Shown piece after piece: positions 52,334 through 61,066 of a DNA stretch of 64,000 nucleotides. Both the position numbers and the translations under genes were made by a program. Numbering within the stretch: the stretch's first letter is position 1; each line of letters begins with the position of its first letter. The notes beneath the pieces were generated by a model. It did no database searches, was not told the origin of the DNA, and was given only the letters and a program-made list of their open reading frames with translations. Source of the DNA: JAEUHM01 sp964538625 (GTDB lineage Bacteria > Verrucomicrobiota > Verrucomicrobiia > Verrucomicrobiales > Verrucomicrobiaceae); assembly GCA_964538625.1 (NCBI GenBank), contig CAZIGH010000015.1, positions 1 through 64,000 of the forward strand. The letters are read 5' to 3'.

Positions 52334-53380
52334 TCATCCTGCCACGTGTTCCCAGCTCAATGGAGTGCCCATTTCAATCCGACGCACGGCGCGTTTCCCG
52401 ATCACCGTTTCCCAATACTTCGGTGCCAGCCCAGCTCCCGGTCTGACGATCTTGAGATTCTCGGGAGAGAGTGTGGCTCCGGCTTCGATGTCACAAGCCG
52501 CGTAAATCGAGCGCCTGCGTGCCACGCTGGCCTTTTCCGCCTCGGTGGGTCCATAGTGAATCTTCCCGAGTGCCTGCCAGGCGCGCTCGCTCTCAGTCAC
52601 AAGCGCCCTCATCTCCTCAGGCTCCATGCTGAAGGCGGAGTCCACTCCGCCATCTGAGCGGCGCAGGGTGAAATGCTTTTCAATGATGGTGGCTCCCAAA
52701 GCGACCGCTGCCACAGACACACCGACGCCAAGCGTGTGGTCTGAGACACCTACCTCACAGCCGAACATGTCCCGCAGGTGGGGCAGTGTGTGGAGGTTGC
52801 TATTCTCCGGAGTGCTCGGGTAGCTGCTAGTGCACTTTAGCAGGGCTAGGTCCTTGCAGCCGCCCTCTCTCAAGGTGCGTACTGCCTCGTCTATCTCTGC
52901 CAGAGTGGCCATGCCTGTGCTGAGGATGACCGGCTTGCCTGTGGCCGCCACCTTCTTGAGCAGAGGAATGTGAGTGCACTCAAAGGAGCCGATCTTGTAT
53001 GCAGGGACGCTCAGCGTCTCAAGGAAGTCCACCGCCGTCTCATCGAACGGACTGCTGAAGCACACGAGTCCCAACTCCGCCGCACGCTTCATAATGGGTG
53101 CATGCCACTCCCAGGGCGTATGCGCCTCATCGAAAAGCTCATGCAGGGACCTCCCCTTCCACAGCGAACCAGGGCTGTTAATCACAAACTCTCCCGCCCG
53201 CACATTCAGAGTCAATGTATCAGCCCGGTACGTTTGCAGCTTGATGCAGTGCGCCCCGGTGGCGGCAGCCGCTTCCACGATGTGCATGGCCCTCTCCAGA
53301 GAGCCGTTGTGATTGCCTGACAGCTCGGCGATGACAAAGGGCCTGGCTTGAGGTGCGATGGTGGTTCCGGCTATTTTCAT
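52334..53380 (-). CDS. pseI: Pseudaminic acid synthase PseI
   Basis: A 348-residue NeuB-family synthase that condenses phosphoenolpyruvate with the 2,4-diacetamido hexose to give pseudaminic acid. The NeuB domain (about 10-250) has FVIAELSGNHNGSLERA, CIKLQTYRADTLTL, KIGSFECTHIPLL, VILSTGMATLAEIDEA and EKHFTLRRSDGGVDSAFSME. The C-terminal antifreeze-like SAF domain is at about 285-345 (SIYAACDIEAGATLSPENLKIVRPG). The GGVDSAFS and SGNHNG variants fit PseI better than NeuB. Two bp separate it from the PLP decarboxylase-like gene. The start is supported by its domain edge. Confidence 0.93.
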   Translation of the reverse strand: MKIAGTTIAPQARPFVIAELSGNHNGSLERAMHIVEAAAATGAHCIKLQTYRADTLTLNVRAGEFVINSPGSLWKGRSLHELFDEAHTPWEWHAPIMKRAAELGLVCFSSPFDETAVDFLETLSVPAYKIGSFECTHIPLLKKVAATGKPVILSTGMATLAEIDEAVRTLREGGCKDLALLKCTSSYPSTPENSNLHTLPHLRDMFGCEVGVSDHTLGVGVSVAAVALGATIIEKHFTLRRSDGGVDSAFSMEPEEMRALVTESERAWQALGKIHYGPTEAEKASVARRRSIYAACDIEAGATLSPENLKIVRPGAGLAPKYWETVIGKRAVRRIEMGTPLSWEHVAG

Positions 53381-53382
53381 GG

Positions 53383-54804
53383 CTAACGGCTTGGGGTTTG
53401 GCTCAGAAGAGCAAGCTCACGCTCCACGTCCGAGATAGCTTCTGCCACGTCCTCCGTGCGGGTGCGGTGGTTGGTGAATGCGGCGCGGATCACCGTGCCT
53501 CCGTTCATCGAGGTGGTTGAGAAGAAGCTGCGCCCCTTGAGCTGAAGGGACTGCACCACTCTGGCATTGAGCTGCGGATCATTCACAGCGCTGAAGCAGC
53601 ATACGTTGGAGATGACAGGCGATCCCAGAGCGAGCGCCGGACTGCGCTCCACAAGCTCCCCCATGAAACGCGCCTGCTCACAGTTTTGAGCGATGACACG
53701 GCCCAGCTGCTGCGGGCCATACGCTCGCAGAGTGGCCCAGACCTTCAAAGCGCGGAAGCTGCGAGACAAGTCCACACCATAGTCACAAAACCAAGGGTCT
53801 CCCCCTCCCAGCCCAGCCTCCTGTCCCTCCAGATAAGAAGGCCGCGCGGCAAAGGTAGCGCGGTGCCGTGCATGATCTCTGACCAAGAGAAGCCCGCAGT
53901 CATACTGAACGAACATCCACTTGTGAAAGTCCAGCGCCAGGGAGTCCGCACGTTCGATCCCCCGTACGAGGCGCTCCCAAGGCGCGCCTGCGATGCGTGT
54001 CCAAGCACCGAAAGCACCGTCCACGTGAAGCCACAACCCCTCCTCCCGGCAGAACGCGGCCATCTCCTCCAGAGGATCAAAACCTCCCCTGTCCACGGAG
54101 CCAGCAGTGCCCACTACGCAACAGGGCAGCACACCCGCCTTCCTGTCCTCCTCCACCGCTCTGATGAGGTCATTCATCACCAGCCCGCCGCGTTCGTCCA
54201 CCGGGATGAGACGCAAGGAGTCTGACCCCACCCCCACAAGCTCCAGCGCTTTGTGCACCGCATTGTGAACGCCTTTTGCGGCGTAGAATCCAAGTCTCGG
54301 GCTGGAGCTGATGCCGGCCTTGCGGGTGGCGTCCCCAAGCTTTGCCTGACGTGCCGTAGCAAAGGCGAGCACCGTGGCCTGAGACGTCCCACTCACCAGC
54401 ACACCGCTCGCACTGGAAGGAAAGCCAAAGCACTCCGCACACCAGCGGATCACCTCTCTCTCCACATAGACGGCACCGTGATCTCGTCCTCCGCAGTTGC
54501 TGTTCATGGCAGCGGCGACCAGCTCGGCCACTAGAGCGGCTGCGTTACCCGTGCCCTGCACCCAGCCGAAGAAGCGCGGATGCGTGTTGCCACTTCCGTA
54601 AGGCAGCACCTGGTTTACCATTTCCCTTGCCGTCTCATCCAAACCCTTCGCACCTTCAAGACGAAGGGCGGACCTGACGCTCTCCGGCACTGGTCTCCAG
54701 CCATGCTCACGGGCATTTTGAAGGTGGTCCACACAGGCATCCGCCACAGCGTGCAACAATGCGCGGAAGTCCTCCCAGTTCTCCGGGTCCAGGGTTTCGT
54801 TCAT
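53383..54804 (-). CDS. Group II PLP-dependent decarboxylase-like enzyme
   Basis: A 473-residue enzyme of the group II (glutamate/tyrosine/aromatic amino acid) decarboxylase family. The PLP lysine K295 is in ALDFHKWMF, with VDGAFGA (D262) and the stacking His near residue 180 (AAKGVHNAVHKA). The NTHPRFFGWVQGTGN and GTSQATVLAFATAR segments are typical. Known members make amines from aromatic or acidic amino acids, but which substrate is used cannot be told. It overlaps the next PLP gene by ATGA, and no known step of pseudaminic acid synthesis needs it, so it may add an amine to the glycan or its carrier. Confidence 0.85.
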   Translation of the reverse strand: MNETLDPENWEDFRALLHAVADACVDHLQNAREHGWRPVPESVRSALRLEGAKGLDETAREMVNQVLPYGSGNTHPRFFGWVQGTGNAAALVAELVAAAMNSNCGGRDHGAVYVEREVIRWCAECFGFPSSASGVLVSGTSQATVLAFATARQAKLGDATRKAGISSSPRLGFYAAKGVHNAVHKALELVGVGSDSLRLIPVDERGGLVMNDLIRAVEEDRKAGVLPCCVVGTAGSVDRGGFDPLEEMAAFCREEGLWLHVDGAFGAWTRIAGAPWERLVRGIERADSLALDFHKWMFVQYDCGLLLVRDHARHRATFAARPSYLEGQEAGLGGGDPWFCDYGVDLSRSFRALKVWATLRAYGPQQLGRVIAQNCEQARFMGELVERSPALALGSPVISNVCCFSAVNDPQLNARVVQSLQLKGRSFFSTTSMNGGTVIRAAFTNHRTRTEDVAEAISDVERELALLSQTPSR

Positions 54805-56717
54805 GACAAATGCTTCTCCAGGTCCGGCCAGCGAGAGGCCATCCAGTCGATTTTCGCCAGGACTCGCTTGGCATCCGCGATCTCACAAGCCAGTGCCGCT
54901 TCACGATGCTCGGTGTGACAAACGGCATTGAAGAAGCGGGCACCCAGCACGAGGCGGAGAAAAGCCAAGTTTTCGCTCAGAACCACGGGCTGACCTATGT
55001 GACATGGAAGACTAGCCAACGTGCGCTCCGTCTCCGAAAGGTCCGGCAGAATCGAGGAAATGTCCTTGTTCAGATGCTCGAACAACCAAGTGCACTCCTT
55101 TTCTCGCAGCGCCCTGCCGTTTCCAATCACCTGAAAGGCCATGATGCTCAACTTCGCAAAGTCAGAACCCGCTACCTCGTCGGCGATGGGTTTGAGAAAC
55201 GGGCTGCTGGCAAATCTGTCTGTCACTTCACTGCGAAACCGCTCAAACGCCCAATCTCGCACGGTGGCATCCGTCTGAGAATAAAGCTCCGCCTCAGCCA
55301 GCGCCGGCAGCCAGCGAAACAGCGGGCCTACACTGGGCTGCCAGGTGGGCTGTGGCAGTCTTTCACTCCACCACTCACCCCAGTTCACAGGATGACTCAC
55401 CTGCGGTGCCGCTGCCAGAAGGCGGGCGACGCTTTCCACCCTTGCCCTCATGTTTCGGGGGATCACGAGCGCTCCCGAGAACGGCGGTCCAGTATAGAAC
55501 TTGGAGCCTGACACTTGCACCATCCAGCCGAGGCGCACCATGTCTCCCAGCTCACGCGGCGCGGTCCGCATCTGGCACGCATCCACTACCACGTCGGCCT
55601 CACCTGGAAGCTGCTTCATCCACTCCAGGCTCGGAGCAGAAAGGCCCGTTTTGGACACGTGAAGCAGGTGCACGAGGAGCTGTGTGCCACTCTTCAGCGC
55701 GGCGCTTGCCTTCGCATCTACCTCTCTGACCTCACATACGCGGCAACTGCCGTCACGAATAGGAATCTCGACAATGGTGATCTCTTGGTCCGACCACACG
55801 CGCGAGCCCTTCTGCGGTCCGTCGAAATAGAGTCCACCGCCCGCCATGCGCACGCCTTTGCCGGACTCATCCGGGGCAATCAAAAGATTCGTCAAGGGCT
55901 TACCAGGCTCGTCTTTGGCAAGTGCCATCAGCACTGCAAGGTGTTCGGTGTCCGTTCCAGACGGAGACAGGATGACATCCGCTTCCTCTTCTGAGAGGCC
56001 CAGCAGACGCAGTAGTTCTGCGGAGATCTTTTGCACCATTTCACGCAGTTCCGGCTTTTCGCGGCGCCAGAGTTCACACAGCCAGAAGCCATGCTCACTG
56101 ATTGCGGAAGCCGTGGAGGAGGAGAAATGCACTGCCTCAGGCCTTGGGCGAGGACAGACCCCGTAGCGGTTGAGACCTGTGGAAGGATCGAGAACCAAAC
56201 GGGAGTCCCCGCCATTCAACAGAAGACTCTCCACCGGAAGCGCTAGCTCACCTGAAGATGCTTGAATCTGCTTCGCCTTTAGACCGCTCATGCGTGAGGC
56301 CAGCCAGTCCACATCCACTTGTTCCGGAAGGTAGCGTTTCAGAGTCTGCCTCGCCTTTTCGGGAAGCAGCGCCAGTAGTGCTAGCCCGTGGCGCAGCACG
56401 TCCTCCGCCTCGGTATGAGCCCGTTCACGCGCTTCCATACCCCAGCGGGCGGCAGCAGCGAGGGCGGCTGGCTCATGAATCAACTGTGGCCCCAGCAAAA
56501 CCAAGCCGCCAGGACGCACGCGGAACGGAGCATCCCTTTCGTCCCCTATGGCAAAGCTGCCAGCAAAAGCAGGCAACAGCGCCTCCATGGAGGGGTCTGA
56601 CTCCAGCGCAAGCCTCAACTGCGTGTGCGGCACCGTGCCGACGTGCACCTTGGGCTGCCTGCGCAGCAAGCGCTTCAACATCGGCTCTAGGTTTCTGAAC
56701 AACTGAGGCGTGATCAT
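54801..56717 (-). CDS. Unusual PLP-dependent aminotransferase-fold protein
   Basis: A 638-residue protein. Residues about 200-500 fit a fold-type I PLP enzyme: a VDACQMR site (D379 and Q382, PLP-contacting) and a Lys in VSGSKFYTGPPFSGALVIPR (K406), which is the class V-like pattern (SGxK...GPPGxG). The N-terminal 190 residues have no clear match and the last 130 are helical. It is much longer than typical class V enzymes. It lies between the ATP-grasp gene and the decarboxylase-like gene in the pse run. Reaction unknown; an amine-group transfer or beta-elimination is possible. Confidence 0.7.
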   Translation of the reverse strand: MITPQLFRNLEPMLKRLLRRQPKVHVGTVPHTQLRLALESDPSMEALLPAFAGSFAIGDERDAPFRVRPGGLVLLGPQLIHEPAALAAAARWGMEARERAHTEAEDVLRHGLALLALLPEKARQTLKRYLPEQVDVDWLASRMSGLKAKQIQASSGELALPVESLLLNGGDSRLVLDPSTGLNRYGVCPRPRPEAVHFSSSTASAISEHGFWLCELWRREKPELREMVQKISAELLRLLGLSEEEADVILSPSGTDTEHLAVLMALAKDEPGKPLTNLLIAPDESGKGVRMAGGGLYFDGPQKGSRVWSDQEITIVEIPIRDGSCRVCEVREVDAKASAALKSGTQLLVHLLHVSKTGLSAPSLEWMKQLPGEADVVVDACQMRTAPRELGDMVRLGWMVQVSGSKFYTGPPFSGALVIPRNMRARVESVARLLAAAPQVSHPVNWGEWWSERLPQPTWQPSVGPLFRWLPALAEAELYSQTDATVRDWAFERFRSEVTDRFASSPFLKPIADEVAGSDFAKLSIMAFQVIGNGRALREKECTWLFEHLNKDISSILPDLSETERTLASLPCHIGQPVVLSENLAFLRLVLGARFFNAVCHTEHREAALACEIADAKRVLAKIDWMASRWPDLEKHLS

Positions 56718-57796
56718 GACGGAGTTGACGCGTTTCCGGCAGGAGTCTGCCGGTGGCTACGGGTTTCAAGTATGCCTCTCTGCTCCAGGAAGGCGCGAAA
56801 CTCCGGCTCCTCACCCAGGTGGCGATTCATCAGCGGGATGCGCAAGCCGGGATTGTGATTGCCCTCTATGATCCAGAACTGGTCCTCTGCCACCAGCACA
56901 TCCCAGCCCACCAGATCGAAGGCCGGGTGGCGCTCGTGAAAGTCCAGCAGCGTGCTCTTGATCTCCTGCCAGAAAGGAATCTCCAATCCGATGAGGGGTG
57001 CCTGAGTATCCGGATGATGAGTGATGAGCTGCCGAGTCCCATCTGCGGCAAGGCGCTGCGCCTTGGTGCAGCGTCCCGTGTCCTCATCGATCTGCACGAT
57101 CAGCCCCCCATTACAGAAGTGCTCCACCGGTGCAGACGCAGCGGTGCCCACACAGAAAACCGGGGCCAGAAGCTGAGGCCGGCCCTCCAGGTTGCGGAAG
57201 AGGGTGACCCTCAGCGCATTCGCCGCGTCTGGATAGACGGCCCGAAGAGCCGGGTGCGCATTCAGATAAGGGTAGCAGACGTGGTGTGGCAGGGTCCTGA
57301 CCAGCGCACGGAGGTCTTCTAGGCTGTGCTGCCTTCCGTTCACCATGATCTGTCCGTTCACCGTTTGAATGAAGAGCAAACCCACTCCCGTGCCCCCCTG
57401 TGCGGCCTTGACCACCAGCCTCTCCCCGCTGCTCACCCGCTTCAGAAACTCCTCCTCCGTCCATCCGCTGAACTGCCCTTCCGTGATGGAGCACAGGGCG
57501 CGGATGATCGGCAGCCTGCCAGCCATGTAGGCATCAAACACCAGCTTGTCATGCAGGATGAGCCACACGTGCTTGTTGGTCTGGAGCGTCACGCGGTAGC
57601 GATGCAGGTCTGGTATGAAACCTCGCCAGTTCTCATTCTCCGGTCTAAGATCAAACAGCAGGATGTGCTCTGAGGTGAAGCCCTTCATCCAGCCGTAGAG
57701 AAGCCGCCTCCAGCTGATGGTACGCGTCCACTTGTCCTTCCAGTTGTTGCGCAGGAAGGTCAGCGGATCAAAGCGGATGAGCTTGAGCTTGATCAT
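56714..57796 (-). CDS. ATP-grasp protein (sugar-transfer-associated type)
   Basis: A 360-residue ATP-grasp enzyme. The visible core is KAAQGGTGVGLLFIQ (ATP lid), TLFRNLEGRPQLLAPVFCVGT, and FDLVGWDVLVAEDQFWIIEGNHNPGLRIP, with the catalytic E-x-N pair and Mg-binding Asp. The gene context and domain look like the sugar-transfer-associated ATP-grasp family. Such enzymes form an acyl-phosphate and couple it to an amine. With the two PLP enzymes next door this could attach an amino acid or amine to the sugar. Start set at 57796 (ATGA overlap with pseF-pseH); 57808 is an alternative. Confidence 0.75.
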   Translation of the reverse strand: MIKLKLIRFDPLTFLRNNWKDKWTRTISWRRLLYGWMKGFTSEHILLFDLRPENENWRGFIPDLHRYRVTLQTNKHVWLILHDKLVFDAYMAGRLPIIRALCSITEGQFSGWTEEEFLKRVSSGERLVVKAAQGGTGVGLLFIQTVNGQIMVNGRQHSLEDLRALVRTLPHHVCYPYLNAHPALRAVYPDAANALRVTLFRNLEGRPQLLAPVFCVGTAASAPVEHFCNGGLIVQIDEDTGRCTKAQRLAADGTRQLITHHPDTQAPLIGLEIPFWQEIKSTLLDFHERHPAFDLVGWDVLVAEDQFWIIEGNHNPGLRIPLMNRHLGEEPEFRAFLEQRGILETRSHRQTPAGNASTPS

Positions 57797-59001
57797 GTTT
57801 GCAGCCACCCACTTTCCTCGGCCTTTTGCCGGGTCAACACCATTCGTATGAAGCCGGGTGGCGCGGAGCCATTCTCTGCCATTTCATACCCCAAGCTGCG
57901 GTTCAGAGAGATGTTGGCGTGGTTCGCTTCATGAGTGATTCCGTAGATCTTGTTCAGACCCAGGTGTTTGAACCCAAACGCAAGCCACGCAATGGCAGAT
58001 TCGCGGCCCAGTCCAAGCCCCCTCATCTCCGCATCTCCTATGAGTCGGCCAGACTCCGCCACCCCGGCTTCGCTGTCGATGTTCTTGAAATGCAGCGTTC
58101 CCACCGGCAGCCCATCTCCCCGGCGTTCCATGACGTAATCCATGCGCCCAGGTCGCGGTCCATTGAACCAAGCCAGATGGGACTCCAGCGTCAGTGAAGC
58201 GCGCTTCTCAAAGGCCTTCTGCAAGGATTCCTGATTCCTCCACCTGACGATGAACGGGGCATCCTCCTCACTCATGGGCCGCAAAATCAGACGCTCCGTC
58301 TGGATCATCTCCGACTGAAAGGCGCGGAACAGCCACTGCGCCCTCCGCCAGTCCTCCATGTGGTCGATGTCCTGCACCCTCTCCACAGGCAGGATGACTG
58401 GTGCCGAATGCGGGTGCGGGATCCATCTACTACGGTCCAGAAACGAATCCGCACGCCCCCAGTAAAACTGAGCCGCGTCATGGTAGTAGGTCTCCAGCTC
58501 CTGTGACCTCGTGAGGCGGTGCTCCGGCTGCCGCATCTCAATCCGTCCGTCCTGGCGTATCCGCAGTGCCCGTTCCAGCGGGTACAGATACTTGGCTACC
58601 GAGTAGGCAAAGTCAGCCCCGCTTTTCTCCAGCACGTCCAGCCCCCGTCTCAGATCAAAAGCTCTGACCATAGGCGCGGTGGCCACCAGGCAACACACCA
58701 GCGATGGCTTGCGCCCGAGATCCGCCAGGGCCTGAATGCCGTGCACGATCACATCACGAATGCCACTGTGCGCGTCCGCCAGCTCCGGGGGGCGCTGAAA
58801 CGGCACCTCGGCACCGTACTTTAACGCCACTTCCTTGATCTCAGCGTCGTCCGTGGAGACCACCACCGCGTCAAACAACCCGCTCGCACGGGCAGTCTCG
58901 ATCGACCACGCGATCATCGGTTTGCCACAAAAATCCAGCACGTTCTTTCTGGGGATACGCCGGCTACCCCCTCGGGCTGGAATGAGAGCTATCACTGACA
59001 T
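57793..59001 (-). CDS. pseF-pseH: Fused CMP-pseudaminic acid synthetase / N-acetyltransferase (PseF-PseH)
   Basis: A 402-residue fusion. Residues 1-231 are a CMP-sialic/pseudaminic acid synthetase: IALIPARGGSRRIPRKNV, VVVSTDDAEI, LVATAPMVRAFDLRRGL, and the DIDHMEDWRRAQ metal-site segment. From residue 232 a GNAT acetyltransferase begins (MIQTERLILRPMSEEDAPFIVRWRN) with the GLGLGRESAIAWLAFGFKHLGLNKIYG acetyl-CoA motif and a GYEMAENG tail. The latter matches PseH. Separate genes in Campylobacter and Helicobacter, here a single ORF. Start set at MSVIALIPARGGS. Overlaps pseG by 10 bp. Confidence 0.92.
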   Translation of the reverse strand: MSVIALIPARGGSRRIPRKNVLDFCGKPMIAWSIETARASGLFDAVVVSTDDAEIKEVALKYGAEVPFQRPPELADAHSGIRDVIVHGIQALADLGRKPSLVCCLVATAPMVRAFDLRRGLDVLEKSGADFAYSVAKYLYPLERALRIRQDGRIEMRQPEHRLTRSQELETYYHDAAQFYWGRADSFLDRSRWIPHPHSAPVILPVERVQDIDHMEDWRRAQWLFRAFQSEMIQTERLILRPMSEEDAPFIVRWRNQESLQKAFEKRASLTLESHLAWFNGPRPGRMDYVMERRGDGLPVGTLHFKNIDSEAGVAESGRLIGDAEMRGLGLGRESAIAWLAFGFKHLGLNKIYGITHEANHANISLNRSLGYEMAENGSAPPGFIRMVLTRQKAEESGWLQT

Positions 59002-59915
59002 GGCGTGCAAAGTTTCATCAGTGCCTGGGCTGTGCGTGCAGCTCCCAGGCCATCCACGGAGGATAAGCACGCATTTGAGCACTCGCGCAAGTGGCTGTCA
59101 TCCAGCGGTCTGAGTGTTTCGCCCAGATGGCCAAGCCATCGTCCACGACCTGCCGCCTCCCACTTCTCCGCCGGTACGATTTGGTTGTCTGCGATGGTGA
59201 TGATGAACGCGGGCACACCAAGGGTGGCGAGTTCATACAGCGTGGTTCCACCGGCGCAAATCGCCGCCCTGCACCGCGCCATGATCGAGGCGGGGGCAAA
59301 GTTGTCCAGAATGACCTCGCCGCCGCGAATCTCATGCCGTCGGGGATTCATGCTGGTGGTCAAGATGATGCGACGTCCGGGCCAGCCAGCTTCGTCCAGC
59401 AAGTCCAGTGCCGCGTTGACCGCACCGCGATCATCTCCACCACCGAAGGTGATCAGCACCTCCTCACGCTGATCCCAGGGCGGCATTCGCTCTCTCTCGT
59501 CAGCAAACTCCTCTGGCACGATGGCCATGCTCGGCTCATCGGCAGCACTGTGCAGCAGGTGACCATGAAAAGGCATGTCCAGCCCGGGATTGTAAAACTG
59601 CATCCACTTCAACCCCGCACTTAACAACGTCTGCTGATACAGCTCGGTTTGTCGGTAGTGATCCACCACTCCACACGTCAGACCGTGGCGCCGGCAGAAG
59701 TCAATCAGGTCCTCCGCGGTATCGTCCCACGGCAGCTCCTCCACCACGGCACCGGCAGGGAGACCGAGCGCCGCGGGCGTGACCCCACGCAGACGGAGCG
59801 CAAAGTAAGCCTCCGCTCCCAGCGCCTGTGCCGCCCGGGCCAACACTGCACACCTTCTCGCGTGCCCCAGGCCAATCTCCGGAGATGCGTCCAGGCGGAA
59901 AAACAATCGGTTCAT
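58992..59915 (-). CDS. pseG: UDP-2,4-diacetamido-trideoxy-altropyranose hydrolase PseG
   Basis: A 307-residue PseG, the GT-B-like hydrolase that removes UDP from the 2,4-diacetamido hexose before PseI. The N-terminal FFRLDASPEIGLGHARRCAVLARAAQ (in pieces) holds the GxGHxxR motif. VVDHYR, ITFGGGDDRGAVNAALDLL and AICAGGTTLYELATLGVPAFIITIADNQ are the family blocks of the sugar-nucleotide-binding C-terminal half. It follows pseC by ATGA overlap and is followed by pseF-pseH. Confidence 0.95.
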   Translation of the reverse strand: MNRLFFRLDASPEIGLGHARRCAVLARAAQALGAEAYFALRLRGVTPAALGLPAGAVVEELPWDDTAEDLIDFCRRHGLTCGVVDHYRQTELYQQTLLSAGLKWMQFYNPGLDMPFHGHLLHSAADEPSMAIVPEEFADERERMPPWDQREEVLITFGGGDDRGAVNAALDLLDEAGWPGRRIILTTSMNPRRHEIRGGEVILDNFAPASIMARCRAAICAGGTTLYELATLGVPAFIITIADNQIVPAEKWEAAGRGRWLGHLGETLRPLDDSHLRECSNACLSSVDGLGAARTAQALMKLCTPCQ

Positions 59916-61066
59916 GACAACTCACACCGAGACAGTGCATCGGCCACCCGGCTCACGTCCGCATCCGTCATGGCGGGAAAAAGTGGCAGCGTGATCGCCT
60001 CTGCATAGTAGCGCTCAGCCTCCGGGCAGTGGCCGGCACGGAAGCCCAGTCTCTCGTAGTCGGGTTGCAAATGGACCGGGATGTAGTGGACGTTCACGCC
60101 TATGCCCTGTGCGCGCAGGCTTTCAAACACGGCTCGCCGCTTTCCTGCATCCACCCGGATCATGTAGAGATGCCAGCCGCTGATGCCCCGCGTATCGCGA
60201 GCCAGCGCCTTCACAGGCAGGCATGCCAGCTTCTCATCATAGAGATCTGCCAGCTCTCTCCGCCGCTTCGCAAACGACTCCAGGCGGCTCATTTGACTGA
60301 GCCCCAGCGCCGCCTGCATGTCCGTCATGCGGTAGTTGTAGCCGAGTTCAATTTGCTGGTAGTACCACGGACCATGGGACTCGCCTCTCATGCGCTGCTC
60401 GTCTCTGGTGATGCCGTGCGTGCGAAACGCGGCTGTCCTCCAAGCAAGTTCATCATCGTTGGTGGTGATCATGCCTCCCTCGCCGGTGGTGATGATTTTC
60501 ACCGGATGAAAGCTGTGCGTCACCGCGTCAGACCAGCGGGCTTCTCCCACTCTCTGGTCAAGGTAGCTGCCTCCGAGAGCGTGAGCAGCGTCTTCCACAA
60601 TCCTGAATCCATAACGCTGCCCCAGCGCGTGGATGCGCGGCATGTCGCAGCTCTGTCCGGCGAAGTGAACAGGCACGACCACTTTCGGCAGCAAGCCATT
60701 TTTTTCACTAGTGATGAGCTTGGCCTCCAGTGCTTCAGCGCTCATGTTCACCGTGCCAGGGTCCACGTCCACAAAGTCCACCTTCGCTCCGCAATAGCGC
60801 GCGGAATTGGCCGAAGCTACGAACGTGATGGGCGAAGTCCACACCGAGTCGCCATGCCCTACACCCAGCGCTTTCATGGCCGCGTGCAGCACGGCGGTGC
60901 CATTGCTCATGGCTATCCCATGACGCGCTCCACACCACGAGGCCACCGCTTTCTCAAAGCGCGGCACTGCCGGTCCCTGAGTAAGAAAGTCGGACCTCAG
61001 CACCTCTACGACGGCCTGAATGTCGTCCTCGCTGATGGACTGGCGACCGTAGGGCAGGTGGTTCAT
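59912..61066 (-). CDS. pseC: UDP-4-amino-4,6-dideoxy-altrosamine transaminase PseC
   Basis: A 384-residue DegT/DnrJ/EryC1/StrS aminotransferase. The PLP lysine K190 is in HSFHPVKIITTGEGGMI; SNGTAVLHAAMKALGVG and VEDAAHALGGSY are the cofactor-binding blocks. YYQQIELGYNYRMTDMQAALG is a family signature segment near the sugar site. It follows pseB by ATGA overlap and feeds the 4-amino sugar to PseH/PseG. Length normal. Confidence 0.95.
   Translation of the reverse strand: MNHLPYGRQSISEDDIQAVVEVLRSDFLTQGPAVPRFEKAVASWCGARHGIAMSNGTAVLHAAMKALGVGHGDSVWTSPITFVASANSARYCGAKVDFVDVDPGTVNMSAEALEAKLITSEKNGLLPKVVVPVHFAGQSCDMPRIHALGQRYGFRIVEDAAHALGGSYLDQRVGEARWSDAVTHSFHPVKIITTGEGGMITTNDDELAWRTAAFRTHGITRDEQRMRGESHGPWYYQQIELGYNYRMTDMQAALGLSQMSRLESFAKRRRELADLYDEKLACLPVKALARDTRGISGWHLYMIRVDAGKRRAVFESLRAQGIGVNVHYIPVHLQPDYERLGFRAGHCPEAERYYAEAITLPLFPAMTDADVSRVADALSRCELS

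Noticed and set aside
52334..53380. Calling the synthase NeuB (sialic acid) rather than PseI
   Set aside because: The operon holds PseB, PseC and PseG, which make the pseudaminic acid precursor, and no NeuC-type epimerase is present.
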